From: Phycisphaerales bacterium
Lineage (GTDB): Bacteria; Planctomycetota; Phycisphaerae; WQYP01
DNA length: 41,899 nucleotides
Reading direction: 5' to 3'
Assembly: GCA_009781185.1 (NCBI GenBank)
Contig: WQYP01000016.1
Span: 1-41,899 of the forward strand
The position numbers were made by a program, and so were the translations under genes. Position 1 is the first letter of the stretch; each line of letters opens with the position of its first letter. Positions 23,785-32,590 of this stretch are shown one piece after another. The notes below the pieces were generated by a model. It did no database searches and was not told where the DNA came from. It was given only the letters and a program-made list of their open reading frames with translations.

Positions 23785-25884
23785 TTACGCTTCGCCCTTG
23801 CTCCGCACTCCCGCCCGTGGGTCTTGCAACGCACAGCCGAAATCGTGATACCCGCGCATCTCAACACCCAACACATTGAAATTCGCCTCGGCGGTTTCGA
23901 TGGTGGGACTCTCCTGCCCGTTGAGGAACGCGACCTCAATTAAGGGCAGGTCGTTGGGATCAGCGAGCAGATACCACGCCTTCTGGCTGTTACCGGCATA
24001 TTTGCTGTTACCGAGATATCGAGAGACCTCCACGCGATATTTACCCTGGTGGGGGTTCCCGATGGGATACTTGTTGTTGGCGGTGGTGTCGCGAAGTTCA
24101 AGGCTCTTGTAGAGTTGGGTGCCGATGGCGCTGAGCGACGTGGGCACCAGCATGACCGACGGCATGATACCGATGGGTTTGCCGTCGGAGTCCACCTGGT
24201 CGAGGAATGCGGTCTCGGCTTTGCTGAGGCCGTCGATATTCAAAATCGTGTCCGCACCCGCAAGTAGGTTTTTGTTGGCGACGGTAAAGAACGCGATGTT
24301 AGCCAGGAAGATCGTCCAGAAAACGTCATTGATTTTCAGACCCGAACCACGCCCCAATTTTCTCGGCACCGTTGTAATCGCGCCCAAATCGTCATTGATG
24401 GTGTCGCGGCGGTCGATGGAGAGCATCAAGCCGTAGGTGTCGGCCTTGTTGGTGTAGGTCTCGTTGCCGAGCGTCCCGTGCTTCAACTCACCGCCGGGAG
24501 CGACCTTTTCATATTGGTCCGTGCCGATGAGTCTATAGCTGGTCACGGTTTTGAAATCGTTGACGTTGCGAATCGCGCAGATGTTCCGCCACACACGCTC
24601 AACACTAAAGAAGCCTTCGAGCAGAGATTTGTTCGCCACATTCGACAAAATGCCGCCGATATCGACGGTACTCCAACCCGCCATCACCTGATCCTGCGAA
24701 GCGAACGCCATTCGCATGATGGTGCGAGGATCGCTTCGGAAACTATGCCCGTGGTAGCCATTCGCCCGCGCCGCTTCCAGGAAAAGCTCTTGCAGTCCGA
24801 TCCCGTTACGGAAGCGTTTGTCGGCAGCCTCAAGCACCTGCGCATCACAATGCTTCTCAGGTTGCGCAAAGCCCGCCGACAGGAAACACGCCGCTTCCAG
24901 CATCGCCTGATTCACCGGCCCAGGAGCGGCAAGAGAAAATCCCAACGGCCCCCCCCCCATTCCTCCTCCCATTCCACCCATTCCTCCACCACCTCCGCCT
25001 TGCATTGCGCCGGGCTGCGAGACGATAGGCCGCTTGGCTCGCAGAACCGCCAAAGCCGTTTTTGTCCCGTCCCATCCCTCGCTGATGGCTTGCGCTTCGA
25101 TGTCGGCGAAGTGCCGCTCGCCCGGAGCGGACGGCGAGCAAAGTGTGCGAATGGCGGCGACGCGATTGGTCTCGGCGAGCGCCTCGGCGCGAATGTCCGC
25201 TGTCGTGAGCGCGGGGGTCGCCGCTTGAATCACCGGGGCTGGTGCGGCGGCGGTCGAGGATTCCGGAGCCGCATCGAGCGTGTTTGTTAGGGGGGGGGCC
25301 ATTACGTTTGTCTCCTGCTGCGGGCGACTCGCGGCGACCTTCGCGGAGGTGGCATCATCGGCACCCAAATCCACAAAACTGATCTCACCGAGCGTTGCCC
25401 GGCGCACGACGTTCACAGGGCCGTTGAATGACCGCCCGTTGACGGTGACTTTTTCGTTTGATTTGATGAACTCGAACTCTTCGACCGACGCGCCGAGCGA
25501 CGCTTGCCAGGGGAATCCGTTCTTGCCCGAAGCGACAATTTCCCTCGCCGCCGCCGTGTCTCGTGACACCACCCCGGTCGCGACAAGCTGCCCGTTCTCC
25601 ACGCGGATCATGTCGGTATGGCCGACGCCGGCGTCGGCATCGTGCCCGAAGCGGATGGGACGGTTCTGACTGGGAATACTCAAGCCCGCAAGGTCCACGA
25701 TCACCTGACCGCGCCAGCCGCCAACTTTCATCGGCCCGCCGGTGTAAGCGACCATCCTGAATCGCGGCAGCGCCATTGCACCACCGGCTTCTGCACCAGC
25801 AGCGGCGGCGGCTTCAATTTGCATCGTCGCGACAAGCGACAGCGGTGCTGGAACGTAGGGGATCGAGGTAGGCTTATTGTTCAT
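23785..25884 (-). CDS. Prohead protease-major capsid protein fusion
   Basis: A 699-residue fusion. Residues about 40-185 are an HK97-type (S78) prohead serine protease: RFGHDADAGVGHTD gives candidate His81, FPWQASLGAS gives candidate Ser129, and GEISFVDLGAD is the last conserved strand. Residues about 195-345 are an Ala/Pro/Gly/Met-rich linker including MGGMGGGMGGGP. The rest (about 350-690) is a capsid domain ending VEMRGYHDFGCALQDPRAG. The protease would cut the scaffold-like region during head maturation. ATG at 25884 with GGGAGA 5-9 nt upstream. Inside the linker an AGGAGA plus ATG (Met195) could also start a 505-residue capsid form. Tracts C9 and G10 flank the linker. Confidence 0.88.
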   Translation of the reverse strand: MNNKPTSIPYVPAPLSLVATMQIEAAAAAGAEAGGAMALPRFRMVAYTGGPMKVGGWRGQVIVDLAGLSIPSQNRPIRFGHDADAGVGHTDMIRVENGQLVATGVVSRDTAAAREIVASGKNGFPWQASLGASVEEFEFIKSNEKVTVNGRSFNGPVNVVRRATLGEISFVDLGADDATSAKVAASRPQQETNVMAPPLTNTLDAAPESSTAAAPAPVIQAATPALTTADIRAEALAETNRVAAIRTLCSPSAPGERHFADIEAQAISEGWDGTKTALAVLRAKRPIVSQPGAMQGGGGGGMGGMGGGMGGGPLGFSLAAPGPVNQAMLEAACFLSAGFAQPEKHCDAQVLEAADKRFRNGIGLQELFLEAARANGYHGHSFRSDPRTIMRMAFASQDQVMAGWSTVDIGGILSNVANKSLLEGFFSVERVWRNICAIRNVNDFKTVTSYRLIGTDQYEKVAPGGELKHGTLGNETYTNKADTYGLMLSIDRRDTINDDLGAITTVPRKLGRGSGLKINDVFWTIFLANIAFFTVANKNLLAGADTILNIDGLSKAETAFLDQVDSDGKPIGIMPSVMLVPTSLSAIGTQLYKSLELRDTTANNKYPIGNPHQGKYRVEVSRYLGNSKYAGNSQKAWYLLADPNDLPLIEVAFLNGQESPTIETAEANFNVLGVEMRGYHDFGCALQDPRAGVRSKGEA
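24949..24958 (-). repeat. G10 tract inside the protease-capsid fusion
   Basis: Ten G on the coding strand within the Gly/Met-rich linker, reading ATG GGG GGG GGG CCG. The frame is open as sequenced. One base gained or lost would cut off the capsid domain from the protease, so this is a potential slippage or phase-variation point. Confidence 0.75.
25300..25316 (-). promoter_or_regulatory. Internal ribosome-binding site and ATG at the protease-capsid junction
   Basis: AGGAGA at 25316-25311 lies 8 nt before an in-frame ATG (25302-25300) at codon 195 of the fusion, directly followed by GCC and a C9 tract (Ala-Pro-Pro-Leu). Strength and spacing are as good as those of real gene starts in this operon. 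It sits exactly between the protease and the linker/capsid part. It may be used to make capsid protein in excess over protease, or be a relic from when the two genes were separate. Confidence 0.5.
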
Positions 25885-26016
25885 CGGAATCTCCCAAATA
25901 CAGGCCATCGCTGGGCGCAGAACATCCCCAGCCCTTGCATCAACTCTTTGCAAAGTTCTAATCAGTTACATATAACGAGACGTTTTTAGTACGTGCGTCT
26001 CTGCACCCTGTACCGC
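25885..26016. other. Gap between portal and capsid genes
   Basis: 132 bp without a gene. It carries the ribosome-binding site of the capsid fusion near its left end. On the - strand it contains an AT-rich segment (25940-25990) that could hold a promoter, but no clear -35/-10 pair is assigned. Confidence 0.4.
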
Positions 26017-27498
26017 TCATGCGGCAGCCGCCTTGCTGGGTGCGGATAATCCAAGTTCCTTCATCAACGCCATCTCCTTGGCGCGTTGTCGCAACTCATC
26101 TTCCCAATCGCGTCCCTGACGCGCATATTCATAAGCAAGCGTCGTTGTGTTGCTCTGCAATCGCGTAGCCTGCGCATTCGCTTCTTTATTGGGATCGACA
26201 TGCTCGGCTCCATCCCAAAACCATTGATGTTCAAGCTCACGGAAAGGCGTGGTGCGGAGCCACAGCGGTAGGAAGTCCGAAACGAGAATTGCTTCTTCCA
26301 GCCAGGCCCGCAGAATGCGATCAAGCACAACACGCCCGATCTGCTCCTGCTCGACGCGAATAGATTTGAAATAGACCTGATGATCCAACCGCCCTGAAGA
26401 ATAGTTGTAGCCGCTGCTGTTGCCCGCAGCCACATTGAACGGCATATTTAGACATCTTGCGATTTCATTCAAAATTTGTTGCTTGAACTCCGCGTAAGTC
26501 GTCGCGGGCTGCTCGGCGGCGACCTGTCCCAACTTCCACCCACCCGGCAGCACCGTCGCCATGCGACGTTCGAGTTCCACAATATCCATCGGCTCGATGG
26601 ATTCGGCTTCGCCAGAGGCAGGTGCATCGGTATACAGGACAGCCGCAAAGTCGGCGGCGGTTTCAGCAGCGGCGATCACCGCCAACGTATACCTGCGCAA
26701 CTGTGCAAAGAGCGGCAACGCCGGCGTAATCTCTGGAATCCCCCGGCTCTGCCCCGGACGATCCGCGCGAAAATAGTGGATCACCGAAGCCGCTGGAACC
26801 GGATCGTGCTTGAGTTCATCCAATGCTCCACGTTCGCCGGGATGGTATTTCAAAATGTGATACTGGACGGGGTTGCCGTGAGAGTCGAAAACGATGCCGT
26901 CGGTGAGATTGTTCGTCGGCACCTTGGAGCCAGCCGCCGCTTGCGATGTCGTTGCAACCTGGTCCGCTTCGATCAAACGTATGTCGAGTTTCACCGGCGA
27001 ATCAATTTGCGGATTCGCCGTCAGCAGAATAAAACACTCGCCCGATTCCGCTTTGGCCATCCTCATCGTTCGGAGCTTGCCCGCCAAATCAACCGCATCG
27101 CACCACTGCTCAAAAGCCTTCTCCACAATGTTATTGGTGGCGTCATCATCGGTCAGCAGTTGCAAGCGTGGCCCCGTGCCAACGGTGTCGTTGGCCAACG
27201 TGAGCACAATCCCGCGAGCATAGGAATTGTTCGCCACCTCATAACGTGCCCGATTCCGCAGCACCCTTCGCACGTTGGGTTGGTTGGCTGCGTTCGCGGA
27301 TAAGCCGTCCGCCGCCGCCCAATGCCGACGGTTTTCATCGTTCGTGGTCGCCGCGTCGTAGCGCCCCCGCACCCCCCCCCGCGTCACCGGCACCACTCGC
27401 GGACTTCGCGCGTAGTCGCTCCGGTGGATGTTTCGCACATAGTCGCCGCTACCATAGGCACGCGAAGAAGCGAAGAAGTTTTTCAAAAAACCAAACAT
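26017..27498 (-). CDS. Phage portal protein, lambda family
   Basis: A 493-residue protein with lambda-type portal hallmarks: RAYGSGDYVRNIHRSDYA near the N-terminus, ENRRHWAAADGLSANAANQPN, RYEVANNSYARGIVLTLAND with the TVGTGPRLQL strand, then IRLIEADQVATTSQ, GIVFDSHGNPVQYHILK, VIHYFRADRPGQSRGIPE and CLNMPFNVAAGNSSGYNYSS. The protein forms the dodecameric ring through which DNA enters and leaves the head. A G9 tract on the coding strand (27372-27380) encodes Arg-Gly-Gly-Val near residue 41. ATG at 27498. The C-terminal ~20 residues are charged and Ala-rich. Confidence 0.92.
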   Translation of the reverse strand: MFGFLKNFFASSRAYGSGDYVRNIHRSDYARSPRVVPVTRGGVRGRYDAATTNDENRRHWAAADGLSANAANQPNVRRVLRNRARYEVANNSYARGIVLTLANDTVGTGPRLQLLTDDDATNNIVEKAFEQWCDAVDLAGKLRTMRMAKAESGECFILLTANPQIDSPVKLDIRLIEADQVATTSQAAAGSKVPTNNLTDGIVFDSHGNPVQYHILKYHPGERGALDELKHDPVPAASVIHYFRADRPGQSRGIPEITPALPLFAQLRRYTLAVIAAAETAADFAAVLYTDAPASGEAESIEPMDIVELERRMATVLPGGWKLGQVAAEQPATTYAEFKQQILNEIARCLNMPFNVAAGNSSGYNYSSGRLDHQVYFKSIRVEQEQIGRVVLDRILRAWLEEAILVSDFLPLWLRTTPFRELEHQWFWDGAEHVDPNKEANAQATRLQSNTTTLAYEYARQGRDWEDELRQRAKEMALMKELGLSAPSKAAAA

Positions 27499-27529
27499 TC
27501 AGCAGTGAATCCGTTTCTTAAACCGTTCC

Positions 27530-27757
27530 TTAATCCGTTCCTGGGGGCACGAGTTTCTTGAAGATTGCTCCCAGTCCTTTCCGTGTAGCTTCCTTTGAAG
27601 CGAGGTATTTATCCGCCGCGATTTGATCCCGCAGCGAATGCTGCTGCACCTCGGAACTGTCACCCTTCACGCGAGCCGGCCCTTGGGCGTTTTCGAGGAT
27701 TATGCCGACTAGCGGACCATGCGGAGTCTCCGGCGAAGATGGTTGCTCTGTAGACAT
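27530..27757 (-). CDS. Small hypothetical protein upstream of the portal gene
   Basis: A 75-residue protein, acidic and Gln/Glu-rich in the middle, ending in a basic helix (YLASKEATRKGLGAIFKKLVPP). It lies directly upstream of the portal gene, where small head-completion or gpW-like proteins are often found, but the sequence is not diagnostic. ATG at 27757. Confidence 0.5.
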   Translation of the reverse strand: MSTEQPSSPETPHGPLVGIILENAQGPARVKGDSSEVQQHSLRDQIAADKYLASKEATRKGLGAIFKKLVPPGTD

Positions 27758-27831
27758 TGCCGCTCTTTCACTCCATGTAATGCGAGCGCACCCGTAGCCA
27801 AGTCAGGCGAATCAAACCACCGAGCAACGGG

Positions 27832-28068
27832 TCATCCCTGTTGCAGGATTCCCGTTCGTTCGGTCAGGCGGTGACGCCATTCACGAACGACGAAAGTGTT
27901 GATCGCCCTCGCCGGATTCCGACCTTGCAGTTTGGCCAGCCACGCCTCTTGCATCGCGTCCTCGCGATCCATTGGGTGGGCGAACTCCAACTTGGGAGCC
28001 ATCCTTGCTTCAAAGTCATCCACATCGACGGTAGGAAGTTGTGTAGAAAAAGTAGTCATCTCACCCAT
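27832..28068 (-). CDS. Small sigma-region-2-like regulatory protein
   Basis: At least 78 residues from the ATG at 28068. A segment DREDAMQEAWLAKLQGRNP followed by ARAINTFVVREWRHRL resembles the helices of sigma-70 region 2 in ECF and phage sigma-like proteins. A longer reading from 28146 is possible, but its extra codons are AT-rich, coincide with a perfect palindrome and an inverted repeat, and have no ribosome-binding site, so I treat 28069-28150 as non-coding. The protein may regulate late transcription; this is inference, and region 4 is absent. Confidence 0.5.
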   Translation of the reverse strand: MGEMTTFSTQLPTVDVDDFEARMAPKLEFAHPMDREDAMQEAWLAKLQGRNPARAINTFVVREWRHRLTERTGILQQG

Positions 28069-28150
28069 ACGTACACGAGAAATGACAAAATGGAGATTTT
28101 TTTCAGCTTGGACTGAAAATCGTTCCATATATGGAACAATCTTCATTTTG
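28069..28150 (-). promoter_or_regulatory. AT-rich regulatory region with 16-bp palindrome and second inverted repeat
   Basis: GTTCCATATATGGAAC (28122-28137) is a perfect 16-bp palindrome. Next to it, TTTTCAG/CTGAAAA arms (28100-28106 and 28113-28119) form a 7-bp inverted repeat around a 6-nt centre. Both lie upstream of the sigma-like gene. Composition is clearly more AT-rich than its neighbours. Two adjacent dyads are typical of operators for dimeric repressors or activators. Confidence 0.55.
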
Positions 28151-28336
28151 TTAGGGAATTTCACGGGTGAACATTCGTCGCTCGCAGTGACGGCACTGCC
28201 TGGCACGAAGGATGTAGTTACGCCGTAGCCGCGTGTATATGACCGGCAGATGACAGCACCCGCACTTGGGGCAGACAAGGCCCTCGGGCTTGGCGGATGG
28301 GATGGCGGAAGTGTTGGTGGTGGTGGATTTTTTCAT
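28151..28336 (-). CDS. Small zinc-ribbon protein
   Basis: A 61-residue protein with two Cys pairs, CPKCGCCHLPV and RQCRHCERRMFTRE, arranged as in the N-terminal zinc ribbon of NrdR and related nucleic-acid-binding proteins. The N-terminus is Lys/Thr/Ser-rich. The ATG overlaps the TerL stop by 4 nt (ATGA). Zinc binding is well supported; regulation of phage transcription is an inference. Confidence 0.65.
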   Translation of the reverse strand: MKKSTTTNTSAIPSAKPEGLVCPKCGCCHLPVIYTRLRRNYILRARQCRHCERRMFTREIP

Positions 28337-30393
28337 TTTGTCCCCCGTTGTAATGTGGAGAGTTTTAGACGTTCACGTTTGGGAGCGGCCTTCTGGTCGG
28401 TGCCAAAGAGCACCGCACCCTGCATACTCGCGGCGACCGCACAACCGACGAGACAATCGAACCAGTGATTGTCCGGCTTGCCCGGCCTGGCTTTCCATTC
28501 ATCCACGATGCGTTCACGAGCTTCGGTCTTAACGCGGTACTCAGCGGTGATGTGTTCGCCCAGGAGCAGGTGATCGAAACCGTCGCCACAGGCAAACAAG
28601 GACAAACACCCCGGATCACCCATCGGCACCGTCAACCTCGCATGTACGAAACTCTTCCAGTAATTAGTATCAACGACAACGTGACGAATCGTCCGCTTCC
28701 CCTGCACATTCGGCGTTCGCCAATGCAGCCCCACTCGTTCGCCGGGCTTTCGTTTGTAATCACTGAATGGAACACTGCTGGCGCCGACATGTCGGCCATG
28801 ACTGGGCATAACAATCGCAGCATGACGACTCTGCCGACAAAATTGATAAATCATGTCCGTCGTCCAGTTCGCGTCGATCAGACACCGCTCAATTTTCATC
28901 GCCGCCCCGTCATCCCGCCGCCATTCCTTGCCAAGCAACTGTTCGGTCGTCGCTTCAAGCCCCTTGTAAATCGCCCCCTCCGGCCCCATCCCTTTATGCA
29001 CCATCGCCAATGTTCGCTTCGCATCCTTGAGCGTGTAGTACGCCCGCTTGGGATCGGGATAAGCACCGTAATCCACGATATAGCCCGTGAACTGATCGTC
29101 CCATCCGCAAACGAGCCAGTAGAGCAATGTCGCCTGCACGTCGATGAACATGGTGAGGTGATTGACACCCACAGGCACCAGGCCACGGGCGATGCCGTTG
29201 GTCTTGGCGGTGATGTCGCTGACCGTGAGCAGGCCGTCGGTGATTTTTTCTTCGGGTAGCGGCTGGTTCTGATACTCCGCCCAAAACGTGGATTCGTCAC
29301 GATACCGCAGATTCATCGCATGTTGAATCGCGGAGACTTCATCATCATTGTGCCGGGCGTCCCAAGCGACGACAGCGCCGGCGTCCATTTTGGCTCGGTT
29401 CGCAAGGTAAAACGCTGTCGCTTCTTTTCCGGTGCCGTCGTTGCGGAGCGAATCGCCCCGAAGCTGCGCATACTGCGCCCAGAGTTTTTCGTTGCTGGGG
29501 AATTTGTAAACAAGCTGCGTTCGCTCTCCCTGCCACTCCGGATGTTTGTCACGGTTGAGAATCCGATCCGCCAGATCATCGTTGCGAATGACGGTGCAAG
29601 GCATCGCCGCCGCAATGCGGCACCCCGGTCCGGCAAGATTCAGGATCGCCCCGTTAATCACCGCCAAACGCTCATGCACCTGCGACGGCGATTTCGCCGA
29701 CTGGTCCGTCTGCGGATCGTCGATCACCACAAAAGTCGGACGCACAGAAACACCATCCGGCCTGATGTGCATCGCGCCACGGACATTACCCAACAGTCCG
29801 GCAGTCCGAACAATGGCACCGGAACAGCGGCTCCCTGGAATCGTCGGCAGCACAATCTCATCCGCCGTCCAACCGATATGCGTCAACCGCCCGTAATACC
29901 GCTGTCCACTACAACGCCGGCTCTCACCCTCCAACTTCCGAATCGGATAAACCGCCTCCGGATAATCTTCCAACAACAACTCATTCTGTGACAGGTGACT
30001 TTTGAGATTCGCCAGCGCCCCCGTCGCATACTCCGCCGTCGCCGCGATCAAAAAGACAAACGGCTGCCGTCCGGTGAGCAACGCCCACAGCGCCGCCACC
30101 TGACAAAGCGTCGTCTTGCCCGAACCTCTTGGCATGGCCATAGCGAACAACGCCCCGTTAATCACCGCCTGCTCGATCTTCGCGATGACCTTGAGGTGAT
30201 CCTTCGACCACGCCAGCGTAAACAGTCGCGGAAAATAGCTCTCACAGAAATAACGAAAATTCCCATCCGCCCGCGCACGGCGTTGCAGATTCTTCACCGC
30301 CGGAAGCGCACCGATATCCTGAGCGGCCAGTACAATCGCCTTGTTCCGCGCCTTGCTTTGCGCTTTGATGATTTTATATGCCTGCGAGTCCAT
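28333..30393 (-). CDS. Terminase large subunit (GpA family)
   Basis: A 686-residue packaging ATPase-nuclease. Walker A is at residues 88-95 (PRGSGKTT); a Walker-B-like VVIDDP follows FDPQTD-type text (RPTFVVIDDPQTDQSA). The nuclease half includes LTMFIDVQATLLYWLVCGWDD, LIDANWTTDMIYQFC, and HWFDCLVGCAVAAS, which fit the RNase-H-like domain of GpA-type large terminases. It cuts concatemeric DNA and drives it into the head through the portal. ATG at 30393, overlapping the TerS gene by 20 nt. Confidence 0.92.
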   Translation of the reverse strand: MDSQAYKIIKAQSKARNKAIVLAAQDIGALPAVKNLQRRARADGNFRYFCESYFPRLFTLAWSKDHLKVIAKIEQAVINGALFAMAMPRGSGKTTLCQVAALWALLTGRQPFVFLIAATAEYATGALANLKSHLSQNELLLEDYPEAVYPIRKLEGESRRCSGQRYYGRLTHIGWTADEIVLPTIPGSRCSGAIVRTAGLLGNVRGAMHIRPDGVSVRPTFVVIDDPQTDQSAKSPSQVHERLAVINGAILNLAGPGCRIAAAMPCTVIRNDDLADRILNRDKHPEWQGERTQLVYKFPSNEKLWAQYAQLRGDSLRNDGTGKEATAFYLANRAKMDAGAVVAWDARHNDDEVSAIQHAMNLRYRDESTFWAEYQNQPLPEEKITDGLLTVSDITAKTNGIARGLVPVGVNHLTMFIDVQATLLYWLVCGWDDQFTGYIVDYGAYPDPKRAYYTLKDAKRTLAMVHKGMGPEGAIYKGLEATTEQLLGKEWRRDDGAAMKIERCLIDANWTTDMIYQFCRQSRHAAIVMPSHGRHVGASSVPFSDYKRKPGERVGLHWRTPNVQGKRTIRHVVVDTNYWKSFVHARLTVPMGDPGCLSLFACGDGFDHLLLGEHITAEYRVKTEARERIVDEWKARPGKPDNHWFDCLVGCAVAASMQGAVLFGTDQKAAPKRERLKLSTLQRGTK

Positions 30394-30859
30394 TTATCCT
30401 TATCAACTCCGCCGCGACACGCGCATGCTCTTCCACTGGGTAATGTTCATCCGTAACCTTGAGCGGCAGCAGATAACCCGCCACCAAATCCCTCTGCCGT
30501 TTCAAAACCGCTACATCCTCATCACCGACACTCTCGGCCTTCGCCGATCCCGCATACAAATCCAACAACCGATTGAGTTCCCGCTGCGCCTGCAACGCCG
30601 TGCGAATGTCCTGCCCCGCAATGCTCTTGGCATAAAGATCATCCAACCGCATCACCGCCCGCCCAATCTGCTCGTCGCGTGTGTAATCGGCGGCGACCGT
30701 GATACGCTTCCTCGCATCAGCAACGACCTGCCTTGCCTCCTCGACCGGCGTTCCCGACTGCACCGCAAATCCCTCCGCCGCCTCGGCACTCATGCCGTTG
30801 ACCAGCAGCAAAACAATCCGGTCCCGAAGTGAATGTGGTTTACCTGGTATACCTGCCAT
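30374..30859 (-). CDS. Terminase small subunit-like protein
   Basis: A 161-residue mostly helical protein directly upstream of and overlapping TerL. The N-terminal part (HSLRDRIVLLLVNGMSAEAAEGF, then PVEEARQVVADARKRI) reads as a helix-turn-helix-like DNA-binding domain, followed by a central oligomerisation helix. TerS proteins recognise the packaging site; they diverge quickly and this call rests on position, size and helical plan. ATG at 30859 with AGGAGG 9 nt upstream. First gene of the late operon. Confidence 0.65.
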   Translation of the reverse strand: MAGIPGKPHSLRDRIVLLLVNGMSAEAAEGFAVQSGTPVEEARQVVADARKRITVAADYTRDEQIGRAVMRLDDLYAKSIAGQDIRTALQAQRELNRLLDLYAGSAKAESVGDEDVAVLKRQRDLVAGYLLPLKVTDEHYPVEEHARVAAELIRINGLAGI

Positions 30860-30897
30860 ATCTTTTAACCTCCTGTGCCTCGTAAAAACGTCCGCTG

Positions 30898-30926
30898 AAA
30901 AAGGGGTGGTTCATATCGAACACCCC
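30898..30926 (-). terminator. Rho-independent terminator between early and late modules
   Basis: On the - strand GGGGTGTTC pairs with GAACCACCCC (one bulge) around ATAT, followed directly by TTTTT. It lies 70 bp after the PAPS-reductase-like stop and 39 bp before the TerS start. A second small hairpin TTCCCG/CGGGAA (30960-30978) precedes it. It fits the end of the early transcript. Confidence 0.7.
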
Positions 30927-30995
30927 GGTTTGCTTGCCTCTGACAGCCTCGGAGAAGCCTTCCCGGATGAGTCGGGAAATTCCTCTATGACCTAT

Positions 30996-32030
30996 TTACA
31001 GTGAACTAAATAACGTCCGGTGTTCCTCATCCTCATCTTCCGCCGACAACTCCACACCACGCCGATCCTCCCGGTATGCCGGTACGTTTGAATTTCCGTC
31101 CATTACGACCTCCGGCACCTCATGCCCCGCCGCAACCAGCAACTCCCTCAAACTCGGCCCCATATGCGGCCCTCGAAACGTGCTCCCCTTGCGAGCCTTC
31201 TGACAATTCGGATTCAGAACAATCTGCCGCCCCAGCAAAGTCAGCGGCGTGAACGGCAACCGCCGCTCCAGGATGTATTCTGTGATCGACCCCGGCCTTC
31301 CATCGGAAAGACGCGGACGCCGCCACAACCCACGGACCTTCCGGTTGTAAGGTTCCGCCGCATACTCCATGAGGATCGTCCTGGCTCGATCCTCCGGCTC
31401 CGCGTCGTTGACCTCCTGTGGCTTTTGAGACGGACAAAAGAAACACGCGCTCTTCGGCGGGATCGGCAACCCCGCCGCATCAATAATTTCCTTGCACTTT
31501 TCCAGATTGATCCCCCACTCCATGAGCGGCATATGATGCTCAAACCGCTCTTGCTCTTTGGGATCGGCCTCGCCGGAGTGGGCTTTGGCGTCAGCGTCTT
31601 TGAGGCGATGCGTTTCATCACAATCGAACCCGATGTACTTCAACACTTTAATCCCGCGAGACCAGGCCCGACGAGCTGGTCCCCAATGTCCGGTCCAACG
31701 TTGCTGCGGTTCGATCTTGAACTTCACCGCGCATGTGTGCATGTTGAACGTCGCTCCCGGCAGCGTCGCATTCAGGATCATGTTGCCTTCCAACGTGTGG
31801 TACGGTGCCCACTTTGGCCGATACGCAACGATGGTGATCCCCGGAAACCCGTGATCCTTTAACCACTGGTCGAACACGGGAATAAATCGGTACGTCGCCT
31901 GCTTCTCGCTCCCGACATTCGCGAACAAAATGACATCAGGACGGATGCCTCGGCGGTGCATCTCGATGAGCATGGCCGTCGAATCGCGGCCCGCACCGTA
32001 GGACACAATCAAAGGTTGGTTCCCGATCAT
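30996..32030 (-). CDS. PP-loop PAPS reductase/ATP-pyrophosphatase family protein
   Basis: A 344-residue protein. The N-terminus LIVSYGAGRDSTAMLIEMHR has a PP-loop variant (SYGAGRDS) near residues 9-16; family members activate a substrate by adenylation, for sulfur or base-modification chemistry. Further features are HTCAVKFKIEPQQRW, a CFFCPSQKPQE Cys pair and a GSITEYILERRLP region. Many phages carry such proteins of unknown substrate. It overlaps its upstream neighbour by 4 nt (ATGA). Within a module that contains a TAGT-like protein and a methyltransferase, a role in nucleic-acid modification is possible but unproven. Terminator downstream. Confidence 0.75.
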   Translation of the reverse strand: MIGNQPLIVSYGAGRDSTAMLIEMHRRGIRPDVILFANVGSEKQATYRFIPVFDQWLKDHGFPGITIVAYRPKWAPYHTLEGNMILNATLPGATFNMHTCAVKFKIEPQQRWTGHWGPARRAWSRGIKVLKYIGFDCDETHRLKDADAKAHSGEADPKEQERFEHHMPLMEWGINLEKCKEIIDAAGLPIPPKSACFFCPSQKPQEVNDAEPEDRARTILMEYAAEPYNRKVRGLWRRPRLSDGRPGSITEYILERRLPFTPLTLLGRQIVLNPNCQKARKGSTFRGPHMGPSLRELLVAAGHEVPEVVMDGNSNVPAYREDRRGVELSAEDEDEEHRTLFSSL

Positions 32031-32590
32031 GCCGCACCGCCTTTCCGGATGCTCTCCACGTCGGCGTCGAACAAGCCGGGCTGTTTCGGATTGAGTGCGT
32101 CGTACTCCTCTCGAAAGAAATCTCCCTTCGTCTTACCCGCTCGCTTCCCCGCCGCCGTGTGAACGTCGAAGGCGTAGTCGGGAATTGCTTCGGGCTGCTG
32201 ACGCGCCGTGTCCAGGTCTCGTTCAAGCTCCGCGTCATCAACGGCTTTAGGGTCGTAGACCAAGTTGGTCAGATGATCCGCATCGCGGCACTTGCGCGAC
32301 TGGCACAGCAGAATCGTCGCTTTCGATGCAAAGATTCTTCCGCCGCCGGGCTTCTGCTTGTCGATGATTTGCCACGACCTGTACAGCGCTTCGATTTCGT
32401 GGGTGATGATTCCCCAGCAGTCCTCCGCACTGATCGTCAGCAAACGCCGCCACACGTATTCCCTGTAGTTGCTCTCGAACAACTCGATTGCCCAGTAACC
32501 GGCGAGGCGGGCGTCGCCGCGACGGATCGCCTTCTGCAACGCCGACGCAACATCCAGCAGAAAATATCCACGGGTAGTTTTCAATTTCAC
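32027..32590 (-). CDS. RarA/MgsA C-terminal-domain-like protein
   Basis: A 187-residue helical protein. Its first ~80 residues (ALQKAIRRGDARLAGYWAIEL, then YVWRRLLTISAEDCWG) match the C-terminal oligomerisation region of RarA/MgsA (replication-associated recombination ATPases), where the text reads similarly around RRL and SEDxG. The last ~60 residues are different and basic (KRAGKTKGDFFREEYDAL). Directly follows a clamp-loader-like AAA+ ATPase, overlapping it by 4 nt (GTGA). Together they look like a RarA split in two genes, or a phage clamp-loader pair. GTG start. Confidence 0.65.
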   Translation of the reverse strand: MKLKTTRGYFLLDVASALQKAIRRGDARLAGYWAIELFESNYREYVWRRLLTISAEDCWGIITHEIEALYRSWQIIDKQKPGGGRIFASKATILLCQSRKCRDADHLTNLVYDPKAVDDAELERDLDTARQQPEAIPDYAFDVHTAAGKRAGKTKGDFFREEYDALNPKQPGLFDADVESIRKGGAA

